A stretch of DNA of 64,000 bases from Marivita sp. S6314 (GCF_023015985.1 NZ_JALKAO010000001.1:310001-374000); one strand, 5' to 3'. Shown: positions 27,229-36,044, counted from the first letter of the stretch. Notes: a model not told the origin generated them from the letters alone. A program made the numbers and translations.

Positions 27229-27246
27229 TGTGCGGAATTTCGCACA
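27229..27246. promoter_or_regulatory. Probable DctD operator 2
   Basis: TGTGCGGAATTTCGCACA is a second copy, 33 nt from the first (about three helical turns), with 6-bp outer arms. It lies 37 nt past the dctD stop codon. Confidence 0.75.
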
Positions 27247-27282
27247 AATCCATCCCATGTGAGACAGGCGATTCTTGCGCCG

Positions 27283-28506
27283 TCAGCGAAAGCTCTCCGG
27301 ACGCAGGCCATATTTGGCCAGCTTGTCGTAAAAGGTCTTGCGCGGCAGGTGCAACGCTTCGGCGGCCACGCTCGCCTGCCCCTTGGCGTGTTGCAACGCG
27401 TCGGTCAGGATGGATTTTTCGACCTGCGCCAGACGCTCGACCAACCCCCCCTGATCCTGCGTGCGATCCGTGTTTTCGACCCCCAGCACAAACCGCATTG
27501 CTTCGCTCATCAACGCCCGCGCATTGCCCGGCCAGGGGCGCGCCATAAGCCCGTCCACGACTTCCGACGTCACCACAGGCGCGTCCAGCCCGGCCTGTTC
27601 GGCAGATTGCGCCACGTAGTGCCGAAAGAGCACCGGGATATCGCCGGGCCGTTCGGCAATCGACGGAATGCGCACCTGCATCACGCTCAACCTGTAAAAC
27701 AGGTCCGTGTTGAACGACCCCTGCTCCGCCACGTCCTGCAGCGCGGTGGTCGACCCTGCAATCAACCGCGTGTGATCCTGATCAACCAGATCCAGCAGCG
27801 CCATCTGGCTGTCCGTGGGCAATTGCCCGATATCATCCAGAAACAGCGTGCCATCCCGGCAAGAGGCCCAAAGCTCGGCCAACACGTCCCGCGACATCTG
27901 TGCAGAGGCGCGTTTCACAAACGGGCCATTCGTCCGCGACGAGCTGAGATGAATAACCTCGGCCACCTTTGAAATCCCTGTGCCCGGCTCACCGGTGACA
28001 AGCACATCGGTGCCTGATTTGGCCGCAACCCGCACCTTTGCGCGCAGGTCTTCGGCCTGGGGCGACGTTCCAAACAGCATACGCGCCGCCGGATCACCAG
28101 TCTCTAACTGCGCCTTCAAACGGCGGTTCTCAAGCACAAGGCTGCGTGTTTTCAACGCTTTGGCGATCACATCGGTCAAATCGCCCGGCGCGCAGGGCTT
28201 TTCCAGAAACGCAAACGCGCCGCGCCCCATCGCATCGACCGCCATCGGAATGTCGCCTTCACCGGTCAACAGGATCACCGGCAAGTCTTCATCCTGCGCC
28301 CGCGTGTAGTCCAGCAAATGAAACCCGTCACGCCCCGGCATACGCATGTCCGACACGATCACCCCGTCAAAGCGCGCCGTGATGTGGTCTTTCGCCTCGA
28401 CAAACGATCCGGCAGTGATTGCGTCATAGTCGGCCAGTTCCAGCGTTTGCCCCAACGCTTCGCGCACAGCCGGATCATCATCGACCAACAGCACACGTCC
28501 TATCAT
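27283..28506 (-). CDS. dctD: DctD-type response regulator with degenerate AAA+ domain
   Basis: The partner regulator of DctB, 407 residues. In order: a receiver domain (VLLVDDDPAVREALG, phospho-Asp in GVIVSDMRMPGRDG), a central AAA+ region and a C-terminal Fis-type HTH (AEALHLPRKTFYDKLAKYG). The AAA+ part is damaged relative to sigma-54 activators: Walker A reads GEPGTGIS, without the lysine, and the GAFTGA loop is missing, with QMSRDVLAELWASCRDGT running straight into Walker B GTLFLDDI. YRLSVMQVRIPSIAERPGDI and PWPGNARAL remain. It therefore probably does not activate sigma-54 and may act with the housekeeping polymerase. Its ATG overlaps the dctB stop by 4 nt. Confidence 0.9.
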   Translation of the reverse strand: MIGRVLLVDDDPAVREALGQTLELADYDAITAGSFVEAKDHITARFDGVIVSDMRMPGRDGFHLLDYTRAQDEDLPVILLTGEGDIPMAVDAMGRGAFAFLEKPCAPGDLTDVIAKALKTRSLVLENRRLKAQLETGDPAARMLFGTSPQAEDLRAKVRVAAKSGTDVLVTGEPGTGISKVAEVIHLSSSRTNGPFVKRASAQMSRDVLAELWASCRDGTLFLDDIGQLPTDSQMALLDLVDQDHTRLIAGSTTALQDVAEQGSFNTDLFYRLSVMQVRIPSIAERPGDIPVLFRHYVAQSAEQAGLDAPVVTSEVVDGLMARPWPGNARALMSEAMRFVLGVENTDRTQDQGGLVERLAQVEKSILTDALQHAKGQASVAAEALHLPRKTFYDKLAKYGLRPESFR

Positions 28507-30281
28507 GCCGCGTCCTTCTCCATCCACCGCTCCAGAACAACCGTGAACACAGCGCCGCCATCGGGCGCATTCGATCCATTGATCGTTCCGCCAAAGCTTT
28601 GCACCAATCCGTAACTGATCGAAAGCCCAAGCCCCATGCCATCAGCGGACCCAACCGTTTTCGTGCTGTAAAACGGATCAAAGATCTTTTCGGGCTCTGT
28701 AATGCCAGGCCCGGTATCTTTCACGATAACAGACAATTGCATATCATTCTTCAACGCGAGTCTCAGCTCTCGCACCGGGCTGTCCTGCATCGCGTCCGCC
28801 GCATTCGAAATCAGGTTGACGAAAACCTGCGTCAACCGCACCTCGCCACCGCGCACCCAGACCGGCGCATCCGGCGGCTCCCAGTAGAGCGTCACATCCA
28901 TCGCCTGCACGCGCGTCTCGGTCAGTTCCACGGCGCTTTGGATCACGGCAACCAGATCAACACGCGTGACCGGTTCACTTTCCTGACGCGCAAAGGCCCG
29001 CAAGTTCTTGATGATCCGCCCCATCCGCCGCGCCATATCCGAAATCCGCGACAGGTTCTGGCTCACGCGGTCAGTCTCTCCGCGCGCCATGAAGGCTGTG
29101 GCGTTGTCGGCAAATGACCGGATCGCCATCAAGGGTTGGTTCAACTCGTGGCTGATCCCCGCAGACATCTGCCCCAACGCTGACAGCTTGCCCGCCTGCA
29201 CCAGTTCCGCCTGCGCCCGCTTCAAGGCCGCCTCTGCATCCTGACGTTCCTGCACCTCGCGCCGCAGATCGGCGTTCACCGCTTCAAGATCCTGCGTCCG
29301 TTCGGCTACCCGGTCTTCCAACGCAAGATTAGCCACGGTCAAGGCACGCCGCCGTTCCGTCGCCAGAAACAAAAGCGCGCCGAAAAACAGGCACACCGCC
29401 GCCACCGCCGCCGCCTGCAACTGCGCCAGACGCAACGCCGGGGACACGTTGATCATCGTATAGCCGGTCATATTGATCACCGGCAGGTCCGCACTCAGCA
29501 ACATCGCGCGCTGCGGAATGTATGGCGACCAGGATTGGTCCAGTATGTCGTACCCCGCAAAACTCCGCACAACCGTGGACCGGCGCGTTCCATCCGGGAA
29601 CGCCAATTCCGGTCCGTCCTGCAACTGTGCCGACAACAGTTCCGACCGGTTCGTCACAAACACCCGTTCGTCGCGATCGGTGAAAAACACCGTCGGCTGC
29701 GTGCCGCGCCAGTCTTCCTCCAGATCGTCAATATCGGCGACCGCCACCAGAACCCCGCGCACGCGCCCGTCCGGGCCAAACGCCGGTGCCGCAAAACTGT
29801 AGGTGCGCTGCGCAAACCCGGCGGTTGATCCCTGCTCTGCGCCCAAGGCCCCGTTCACGGCCCGCTGAAAATACCGCCCTGTCGCAAGCGCTTCCGGCAC
29901 CACACCGTTCGAGGTCGCCAGTACCGTCCCATCGGTATCGGCATAAAATACGGTCAGCGTGCTGGTTTTGTCTGCCGCTTCCAGCAACACCGCAGATGCG
30001 TCTTCGGGCGATCCGCCCTCGTGCAGGCTGGCCAGAACCGGATGATCTGCCGTCAGAACCGCAAATTCCCGGTAGCGCTGCAACTGCGCCATGAGCCGGT
30101 CAGACGCAAGCGCCAGATCGGCCTGCCCGCGCGCCTCCAAAGGCTCTAACGCCTGAACAAACCCCTGCCGCCACACACCGGCCGCCAACGCCCCGACCAG
30201 CGCCAGAAACGCGATCACAAAGGCAAAGCGGGTCCAGGGGTTCGACGTCATAGCGTGATTAAAGCCGTGATCTCTTGTCAT
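28503..30281 (-). CDS. dctB: C4-dicarboxylate sensor histidine kinase DctB
   Basis: A membrane sensor kinase of 592 residues. TM1 lies near 16-37, a periplasmic dCache-type sensor domain spans about 40-290 (FAVLTADHPVLASLHEGG, VFYADTDGTVLATSNG), and TM2 follows near 295-315 (QAAAVAAVCLFFGALLFL). A coiled linker leads to HisKA with the phospho-His in SAGISHELNQPLMAIRSFAD, then HATPase with N-box VFVNLISNAADAM, DTGPGITEPEKIFDPFYS and GMGLGLSISYGLVQ. The start is uncertain: ATG 30281 or ATG 30251, neither with a strong Shine-Dalgarno. It is in an operon with dctD and is divergent from the P450 with almost no spacer. Confidence 0.93.
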   Translation of the reverse strand: MTRDHGFNHAMTSNPWTRFAFVIAFLALVGALAAGVWRQGFVQALEPLEARGQADLALASDRLMAQLQRYREFAVLTADHPVLASLHEGGSPEDASAVLLEAADKTSTLTVFYADTDGTVLATSNGVVPEALATGRYFQRAVNGALGAEQGSTAGFAQRTYSFAAPAFGPDGRVRGVLVAVADIDDLEEDWRGTQPTVFFTDRDERVFVTNRSELLSAQLQDGPELAFPDGTRRSTVVRSFAGYDILDQSWSPYIPQRAMLLSADLPVINMTGYTMINVSPALRLAQLQAAAVAAVCLFFGALLFLATERRRALTVANLALEDRVAERTQDLEAVNADLRREVQERQDAEAALKRAQAELVQAGKLSALGQMSAGISHELNQPLMAIRSFADNATAFMARGETDRVSQNLSRISDMARRMGRIIKNLRAFARQESEPVTRVDLVAVIQSAVELTETRVQAMDVTLYWEPPDAPVWVRGGEVRLTQVFVNLISNAADAMQDSPVRELRLALKNDMQLSVIVKDTGPGITEPEKIFDPFYSTKTVGSADGMGLGLSISYGLVQSFGGTINGSNAPDGGAVFTVVLERWMEKDAA

Positions 30282-30310
30282 TGCCAGCGCTGCGCGTCAG
30301 TTTGCGCAGG

Positions 30311-31480
30311 ATGCGACACTTCAGCCAATCTCCCACGGATCCTGCCTTTGTGCAAAACCCCTACCCGTTCTACGATCGGATGCGCGCGGACGGCGATCTG
30401 GCATGGTGGGACGACTACAAGATGCCCTGCGCCGTATCTCATGCCGCCGTACACGGCATTCTGCGCGACCGCCGGTTTGGCCGCGAAGTCCCGCCGGAAC
30501 TGGCGCCGGATATCCCCGACCATCTTGCACCGTTTTATGCGGTCGAAGCGCATTCCATGCTCGAACTGGAACCGCCCCGGCACACGCGCCTGCGCGGGCT
30601 TGTCCTGCGCGCCTTTACCTCGCGCCGGATCAAGGCGCTCTCCCCCGAAATCACGCGCCTTGTGCACGACACCATCGACACGTTTCCGCAAGACAAGCCC
30701 TTCGACCTGCTGACGACCTTCTGCCAGCCGATCCCGGTGATCGTGATTGCCCGGCTGCTGGGTGTGCCCGACGATATGGCCCCGCAGCTGCTCAAATGGT
30801 CCAACGCCATGGTCGCCATGTACCAGGCCAGCCGCACCCGCGACACTGAACTTCAGGCCGCGCAAGCCGCCCAGGATTTCACCGCGTTTCTGACCTCCTA
30901 CATCGACAACCGCCGCGCCGACCCGCGCGACGATCTGATCACGCACCTGATTGCCGCCGAAGAAGACGGCGAAAAGCTGTCCACCGATGAACTGATCACC
31001 ACCTGCATCCTGCTGCTGAACGCCGGTCACGAAGCCACGGTGCACACGCTGGGCAATGGCGTCAAAACCCTGATCGAAACGCAGACCCGCCAGATCGACG
31101 ACAAAACGGTCGAGGAAATCCTGCGCTTCGACCCACCTCTGCACATGTTCACGCGCTATGCGTATGAAACGGTCACCCTGTTCGGCCACACCTTCACGCG
31201 CGGAGACCAGGTCGCGCTTCTGCTGGCCGCCGCCAACCGCGACCCGGCCAAATGGGACGACCCCAACAGCTTTGTCCCAACCCGCGCCATCACCCAGAAC
31301 ACCAGCTTCGGGGGCGGCATGCATTTCTGCGTCGGCGCGCCGCTGGCCCGGCTTGAGCTTCAGATCGCCCTGCCCATCCTGTTCGACCGCTGCCCGACCC
31401 TGCGGCTCGCGCACGCGCCAAGCTACGCGAACACCTACCATTTTCATGGCCTGACGTCTCTGATGGTGTCGACGGGCTAG
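30311..31480 (+). CDS. Cytochrome P450
   Basis: A soluble bacterial class I P450 of 389 residues. The I-helix oxygen-activation motif is NAGHEATVHTLG (with Glu in place of the usual Asp), the K-helix ExxR is in VEEILRFDPPLHMF, and the haem-thiolate loop is SFGGGMHFCVGAPLARLELQ. The substrate is not deducible; no ferredoxin gene is adjacent, although fpr lies 4.7 kb away. The ATG at 30311 is chosen for the typical N-terminus (MRHFSQSPTDPAFVQNPYPF); the frame remains open to 30275, inside the divergent dctB start region. Confidence 0.93.
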   Translation: MRHFSQSPTDPAFVQNPYPFYDRMRADGDLAWWDDYKMPCAVSHAAVHGILRDRRFGREVPPELAPDIPDHLAPFYAVEAHSMLELEPPRHTRLRGLVLRAFTSRRIKALSPEITRLVHDTIDTFPQDKPFDLLTTFCQPIPVIVIARLLGVPDDMAPQLLKWSNAMVAMYQASRTRDTELQAAQAAQDFTAFLTSYIDNRRADPRDDLITHLIAAEEDGEKLSTDELITTCILLLNAGHEATVHTLGNGVKTLIETQTRQIDDKTVEEILRFDPPLHMFTRYAYETVTLFGHTFTRGDQVALLLAAANRDPAKWDDPNSFVPTRAITQNTSFGGGMHFCVGAPLARLELQIALPILFDRCPTLRLAHAPSYANTYHFHGLTSLMVSTG

Positions 31481-31493
31481 GCGCGTCGCCCCT

Positions 31494-31516
31494 GCATCTT
31501 CTTTTCAGAAATATGC
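31494..31516. repeat. Dispersed intergenic element (TTCTTTTnnnAAATATGC type)
   Basis: GCATCTTCTTTTCAGAAATATGC region in the 48-nt gap between the convergent P450 and Lrp genes. It matches one arm of the inverted repeat at 23687-23751 at most positions. Confidence 0.5.
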
Positions 31517-31528
31517 ACAGGCCCACCG

Positions 31529-31984
31529 CTACAATGGCAGGGCTGTGGTCGATTTGATCTCTTCCATCGACAACAGCGCCGTCACGTTATGCACCCGCAC
31601 CTCAGCGATCAGCGCCTGGTAAAACGCATCATAGGCCCGCGCGTTTTTCACGCGGACCTTCAGGATATAGTCAATATCCCCCGCCAGCCGGTGCGCCTCT
31701 TGGACCTCGGGCCGATCCTGCAACGCCTTGAGAAACGCGCGCTGCCACTCTGCCTCATGCTCACTGGTGCGGATCAGCACAAAGAAACACGCCTCAAACC
31801 CAAGCGCATCCGCGTCCAGCCGCACCGTCTGCGCGCCGACAATCCCGGCCTCGCGCATTTTGCGGATGCGATTCCAAACCGGCGTCTTCGACGACCCCAC
31901 TTTGCGGGCAATATCGTCCAGCGACTGCGCGGCATCGGTCTGCAGCTCAACAAGAATTTTCCGGTCTGTTTCGTCGATCTTCAC
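31529..31984 (-). CDS. Lrp/AsnC-family transcriptional regulator
   Basis: A 151-residue Lrp-type regulator: N-terminal HTH (DRKILVELQTDAAQSLDDIA, VGSSKTPVWNRIRKMREAGI) and C-terminal RAM/AsnC ligand-binding domain (EACFFVLIRTSEHE, EAHRLAGDIDYILKVRVKNA). The start is a GTG at 31984. It is divergent from cobA, the first gene of the sulfite-assimilation operon, with a 149-nt shared region, so control of that operon is likely. The effector, perhaps a sulfur amino acid, is inference. Confidence 0.92.
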   Translation of the reverse strand: MKIDETDRKILVELQTDAAQSLDDIARKVGSSKTPVWNRIRKMREAGIVGAQTVRLDADALGFEACFFVLIRTSEHEAEWQRAFLKALQDRPEVQEAHRLAGDIDYILKVRVKNARAYDAFYQALIAEVRVHNVTALLSMEEIKSTTALPL

Positions 31985-32058
31985 TGATGTTCCGCCTTTT
32001 GCCGTTTTTCGGGATCAAACATCCCAAGACCTGCGTGTGATAGAACAAATTTCCTTAT

Positions 32059-32079
32059 TTCCGCAAGGGACTGGCGGAA
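32059..32079. promoter_or_regulatory. Inverted repeat in the Lrp-cobA intergenic region
   Basis: TTCCGC and GCGGAA are spaced by 9 nt, and the direct repeat AGAACAAA(A)TT flanks them on both sides (32042 and about 32084). It lies 55-75 nt before cobA and is a candidate site for the divergent Lrp-type regulator. Confidence 0.35.
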
Positions 32080-32133
32080 TACCAGAACAAAATTCTATTT
32101 TAGAGGCAAGAAACGCGACCCAAAGGACACCCG

Positions 32134-32907
32134 ATGCAGACGCCCCTTCAACAGCCATCCCTTCATCCGGTTGCATTTGTCGGCTCTGGCCCCGGTGATC
32201 CCGACCTTTTGACACTCAAGGCCCTGCGCGCGCTTCAAACCGCAGACGTGGTGATCCATGACCGTTTGGTCAGCGCAGAGATCCTGTCATTGGTCGGCCC
32301 GCAGACCCGTTTGCGCAACGCCGGGAAAGAAGGGTTCGGTCCCTCGGTCACGCAAGACATGATCAACACGATGATCATCGAAGAGGCGCGGCAAGGCGCG
32401 CGCGTTGTGCGTCTCAAATCCGGGGACCCCACCGTCTTTGGCCGTCTGGACGAAGAGCTTGACGCGCTGACGGATGCGGGTCTCGATTTCACCATCGTGC
32501 CCGGCCTGACCTCGGCCTCTGCGGCCGTGGCGGCACTGGGCCAATCGCTCACCAAACGCGGGCGCAACACGGCGGTGCGGTTTGTCACCGGTCACGACAT
32601 GCAGGGCTATGCAGACCACGACTGGCGCGATCTGGCCGCAGCGGGCGAAGTGGCCGCGATCTACATGGGCAAGAAAGCCGCGCGCTTCATTCAGGGCCGA
32701 CTGCTGATGCACGGCGCACAGCCCGGAACACCGGTTACAATCGTCGAAAACGCGTCACGCCCGGACCAGCGCATCGTCGAAGCCACGCTGGCAACCCTGC
32801 CCCAGCGCCTTGCCGGGGCCGACATCACGGGCCCTGCGCTTTTGATGTACGGCCTTGCGCCACGTTCTGCCGAAGCCGCCCTACCCGCCGCACAGGAGAT
32901 GATCTGA
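32134..32907 (+). CDS. cobA: Uroporphyrinogen-III C-methyltransferase (siroheme branch)
   Basis: SUMT methylates uroporphyrinogen III twice to precorrin-2, here for siroheme of the sulfite reductase encoded two genes downstream. The 257-residue protein shows the family blocks VAFVGSGPGDPDLLTLKALR, VVIHDRLVS, VRLKSGDPTVFGRLDEE, VPGLTSASAA and IYMGKKAARF. It lacks the CysG dehydrogenase/ferrochelatase domain, so those steps are encoded elsewhere. AAAGGAC precedes the ATG. Its stop overlaps the next start (TGATG). Confidence 0.95.
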   Translation: MQTPLQQPSLHPVAFVGSGPGDPDLLTLKALRALQTADVVIHDRLVSAEILSLVGPQTRLRNAGKEGFGPSVTQDMINTMIIEEARQGARVVRLKSGDPTVFGRLDEELDALTDAGLDFTIVPGLTSASAAVAALGQSLTKRGRNTAVRFVTGHDMQGYADHDWRDLAAAGEVAAIYMGKKAARFIQGRLLMHGAQPGTPVTIVENASRPDQRIVEATLATLPQRLAGADITGPALLMYGLAPRSAEAALPAAQEMI

Positions 32908-33209
32908 TGCCTGCGAAATTTACCCCGAAAGTTGTGACCGCGAACGCGCTTCTTGAAGGCGATGTTGTCTACCTGACCGCTAGGGATGAATGGTCACGCC
33001 GCCTGAGCGATGCCAAAGTCCTGACCGACGAAGCCGATGCGCAAATCCGCCTGATCGACGCCAGCGCGCGCGCGTCCGAAGTGGTCGGGGTCTACTTGGC
33101 CGATGTCGCCACCACCGATGCAGGCCCCAAGCCCACGCATTTCCGCGAGGATTTCCGCACGCGCGGCCCGTCCAACTATGCCCATGGCAAACAAGTGGAG
33201 GCGCTCTGA
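32907..33209 (+). CDS. DUF2849-family protein
   Basis: A 100-residue soluble protein (MPAKFTPKVVTANALLEGDV, VYLTARDEWSRRLSDAKV) of a family found almost only between siroheme synthase and sulfite reductase genes in alphaproteobacteria. No catalytic motif or cysteines are visible. It overlaps cobA and the reductase gene by 1-nt TGATG junctions, so it is translationally coupled to both. A role in reductase assembly or cofactor delivery is a guess from position only. Confidence 0.88.
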   Translation: MPAKFTPKVVTANALLEGDVVYLTARDEWSRRLSDAKVLTDEADAQIRLIDASARASEVVGVYLADVATTDAGPKPTHFREDFRTRGPSNYAHGKQVEAL

Positions 33210-34882
33210 TGTACCGCTACACCGATTTCGACACGGCCTTCGTCGCCGAACGCAACGCCCAATTCCGCGCGCAGGTCGAACGCCGCATCGACGGCAGCCT
33301 GACCGAGGACGAATTCAAGCCGCTGCGCCTGATGAACGGCCTCTATCTGCAACTGCACGCCTACATGCTGCGCGTCGCGGTTCCCTATGGCACGCTCAAT
33401 AGTGCCCAGATGCGTCAGCTGGCGATGATCGCGGACCGCTGGGACAAGGGTTATGGCCACTTCACCACGCGCCAGAACATCCAGTTCAACTGGCCCAAAC
33501 TGCGCGACGTGCCGGATATGCTTGATGCGCTGGCCGAGGTGCAGATGCACGCGATCCAGACCTCCGGCAACACGATCCGCAACGTGACGGCAGACCATTT
33601 CGCGGGCGCCGCAGCGGATGAAATTGCCGACCCACGCCCCGTGGCCGAGTTGATCCGGCAGTGGTCCACCGACCACCCCGAATTCCAATTCCTGCCGCGC
33701 AAGTTCAAGGTGGCCGTGACAGGCTCCCCCAATGACCGCGCGGTGACCAAGGCGCATGACATCGGACTGCGCATGGTGCGCAACGATGCGGGCGACGCTG
33801 GTTTCGAAGTCATCGTTGGCGGCGGCCTTGGCCGAACGCCGATGATTGGAAAGATTATCAATAGCTTCCTGCCCGAAGCTGATCTACTGCCTTATCTTGA
33901 AGCCATCGTCAGCGTCTGGAACCTGCTGGGCCGTCGCGACAACAAATATAAGAGCCGGATCAAGATCACGGTGCATGAACATGGGCTGGACGACATCCGC
34001 GCGCGGGTGGAAGAACGCTTTGCCCTTCTCAAATCGGCCTTCACCGGGATCGACCAGCAGCTTTACGCAGGCATCAAGGCCGACTTCGCACCACCCGCAT
34101 TCTCTACCCGTGACACTGGCCCGTTCGATCTGTCCTACGCCAACGATCCCGTCTTCCGCGCCTGGGTCGACAGCAACGTCAACGCACATCGCGCCCCCGG
34201 CTATGCCATCGCGCAGATCAGCCTCAAGGCGCATGGCGCGACACCGGGCGATGCCACGTCGGACCAGATGCGCCTCATGGCGGACCTTGCCGCGCAATAC
34301 GGCCATGACGAACTGCGCGTCAGCCACGAACAGAACATCGTCCTGCCGCATGTGCACAAGGCCGACCTGCCCGCCGTGCATGCCGCCCTGAAGACGCTGG
34401 GCCTCGCCACCGCCAATATCGGCAAGATCAGCGACATCATCGCCTGCCCCGGCATGGATTACTGCGCGCTGGCGACCGCCCGGTCGATCCCGGTGGCACA
34501 GGAAATCGCCACGCGGTATAATGAGTTGAAACTCGAAAACGACATTGGCGATCTCAAGATCAAGATCTCGGGCTGCATCAACGCCTGCGGGCACCACCAT
34601 GTCGGCCATATCGGCATCCTTGGTCTCGACCGTGCAGGCGTGGAGAACTACCAGATCACGCTGGGTGGCGACCACACAGAGACCGCACAAGTGGGCCAGC
34701 GCACCGGGCCGGGCTTTGCCTATGACGAGATTGTCCCGGCGGTGGAACGGATCGTGGACACCTATCTGTCGGAACGCACCGACGCCGACGAAACCTTCAT
34801 CGACACCTTCCGCCGTGTCGGCATGACCCCGTTCAAGACCGCGCTTTATGGCGAAGCCGAAAAACGCGCCAAGGCCGCGTGA
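33209..34882 (+). CDS. Ferredoxin-dependent nitrite/sulfite reductase (siroheme, 4Fe-4S)
   Basis: Reduces sulfite to sulfide (or nitrite to ammonia) with six electrons. The 557-residue product has the two pseudo-repeated half-domains of the family; the siroheme/4Fe-4S site is IACPGMDYCALATAR and KISGCINACGHHHVGHIG (four cysteines). The block GHFTTRQNIQFNWP is also conserved. Adjacent cysH shows that sulfite is the likely substrate. GGAGG lies before the ATG at 33209, which overlaps the DUF2849 stop. It lacks a flavodoxin-like subunit, so electrons would come from ferredoxin, plausibly via the fpr gene at the end of this cluster. Confidence 0.94.
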   Translation: MYRYTDFDTAFVAERNAQFRAQVERRIDGSLTEDEFKPLRLMNGLYLQLHAYMLRVAVPYGTLNSAQMRQLAMIADRWDKGYGHFTTRQNIQFNWPKLRDVPDMLDALAEVQMHAIQTSGNTIRNVTADHFAGAAADEIADPRPVAELIRQWSTDHPEFQFLPRKFKVAVTGSPNDRAVTKAHDIGLRMVRNDAGDAGFEVIVGGGLGRTPMIGKIINSFLPEADLLPYLEAIVSVWNLLGRRDNKYKSRIKITVHEHGLDDIRARVEERFALLKSAFTGIDQQLYAGIKADFAPPAFSTRDTGPFDLSYANDPVFRAWVDSNVNAHRAPGYAIAQISLKAHGATPGDATSDQMRLMADLAAQYGHDELRVSHEQNIVLPHVHKADLPAVHAALKTLGLATANIGKISDIIACPGMDYCALATARSIPVAQEIATRYNELKLENDIGDLKIKISGCINACGHHHVGHIGILGLDRAGVENYQITLGGDHTETAQVGQRTGPGFAYDEIVPAVERIVDTYLSERTDADETFIDTFRRVGMTPFKTALYGEAEKRAKAA

Positions 34883-35652
34883 TGCTACAGCTTACGTCCA
34901 AAACCACGGCCACCGCGCCATCGCTGACCAAGCAGGAAGAGGCCCGCGGCCGCGTGGCGGCGCTCAATGCGCAGTTCCGCCATTTCGGCACGTCCTACTT
35001 TCTTGAGGCGGTGCTGACGCGCGGTATCTTTGATCGCATCGCGATGGTGTCCAGTTTTGGCGCGGACTCTGCCGTTTTGCTGCACCTGATCGCCCAGATC
35101 GACCGATCCGTTCCGGTGCTTTTCATCGACACGGCGCTCTTGTTTCCCGAAACGCTCCGCTACCAGCAAGAGCTTTCGGCGCATTTGGGCTTGAGCAATG
35201 TGCAGACGATCCGCGCCGCCCCCCGTACGGTTCAAGCGTACGATCCGTACGGCGCGCTGCGGTTTTCAGACCCCGACGCCTGCTGCACCTTGCGCAAGAC
35301 CACCGTGCTGAACGCCGCGCTGGTCGGCTATGACGCCTGGATCACAGGCCGCAAACGGCATCAGGCCAAAACGCGCGAAGGGCTGCATTACTTCGACCTC
35401 GACGACGGCACAGCCCGCATCAAGATCAATCCGCTGATCGACTGGAAGCCGTCGCGCATCGCGGCGCATCTCGACACGCACGACTTGCCGCGCCATCCGC
35501 TGGTCGCCCAAGGATACCCGTCCATCGGCTGCGCGCCCTGCACATCGCCTGTCACCGCAGATGAAGACAGCCGCGCAGGCCGTTGGCGCGGCATGGAAAA
35601 AATCGAATGCGGATTGCACACAACACCCGTCACGAAAGGCGCACCGACATGA
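34882..35652 (+). CDS. cysH: Phosphoadenylyl/adenylyl-sulfate reductase
   Basis: Reduces activated sulfate to sulfite. The 256-residue protein has the PP-loop-type VSSFGADSAVLLHLI, a CC pair in DPDACCTLRKTTVL and a CxxC in IGCAPCTSPV, the four-cysteine set that binds a 4Fe-4S cluster in the APS-using type, and the catalytic cysteine in KIECGLH near the C-terminus. This points to APS rather than PAPS as substrate. The ATG overlaps the reductase stop by 1 nt (TGATG), and its own stop overlaps the next ATG. Confidence 0.94.
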   Translation: MLQLTSKTTATAPSLTKQEEARGRVAALNAQFRHFGTSYFLEAVLTRGIFDRIAMVSSFGADSAVLLHLIAQIDRSVPVLFIDTALLFPETLRYQQELSAHLGLSNVQTIRAAPRTVQAYDPYGALRFSDPDACCTLRKTTVLNAALVGYDAWITGRKRHQAKTREGLHYFDLDDGTARIKINPLIDWKPSRIAAHLDTHDLPRHPLVAQGYPSIGCAPCTSPVTADEDSRAGRWRGMEKIECGLHTTPVTKGAPT

Positions 35653-36044
35653 CCCAACTGATCAATGACACAGGCTTTCTGACCGAAGACCCGGCGCAGT
35701 GGATCCCATCGGATCACATCATCGACCTCACATCGGACACTGATCCGGCCAAACTGTCCGACCTCTTGCACGGCATGGAACTGGTCCGCGTTGATTTCCC
35801 AAGTTTTGCCGATGGTCGCGGCTTTACCCTGGCCCGGTTGATCCGCCAGCACGGCTTTCAGGGCCATTTGCGCGCCAGGGGGCATGTGATCGCCGATCAA
35901 TACGCCATGGCCCGCCGGTCGGGTTTTGACGATGTGGAAATCGACGATGTCCTTGCCGCGCGCCAACCCGAGGCCCAATGGCTGGCCCGCGCCAATTGGC
36001 AGGACCACGATTACCAATCCCGCCTGCGCGGCCTTGCGGCCTGA
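35649..36044 (+). CDS. DUF934-family protein of the sulfite-reduction operon
   Basis: A 131-residue protein of the DUF934 family (YAMARRSGFDDVEID, LARLIRQHGFQGHLRARGHV), regularly found next to sulfite reductase genes in proteobacteria and sometimes called a putative sulfite-reduction subunit. No cofactor motif is seen. The ATG overlaps the cysH stop (ATGA). The fixed position argues for a role with the reductase; its biochemistry is not known to me. Confidence 0.88.
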   Translation: MTQLINDTGFLTEDPAQWIPSDHIIDLTSDTDPAKLSDLLHGMELVRVDFPSFADGRGFTLARLIRQHGFQGHLRARGHVIADQYAMARRSGFDDVEIDDVLAARQPEAQWLARANWQDHDYQSRLRGLAA

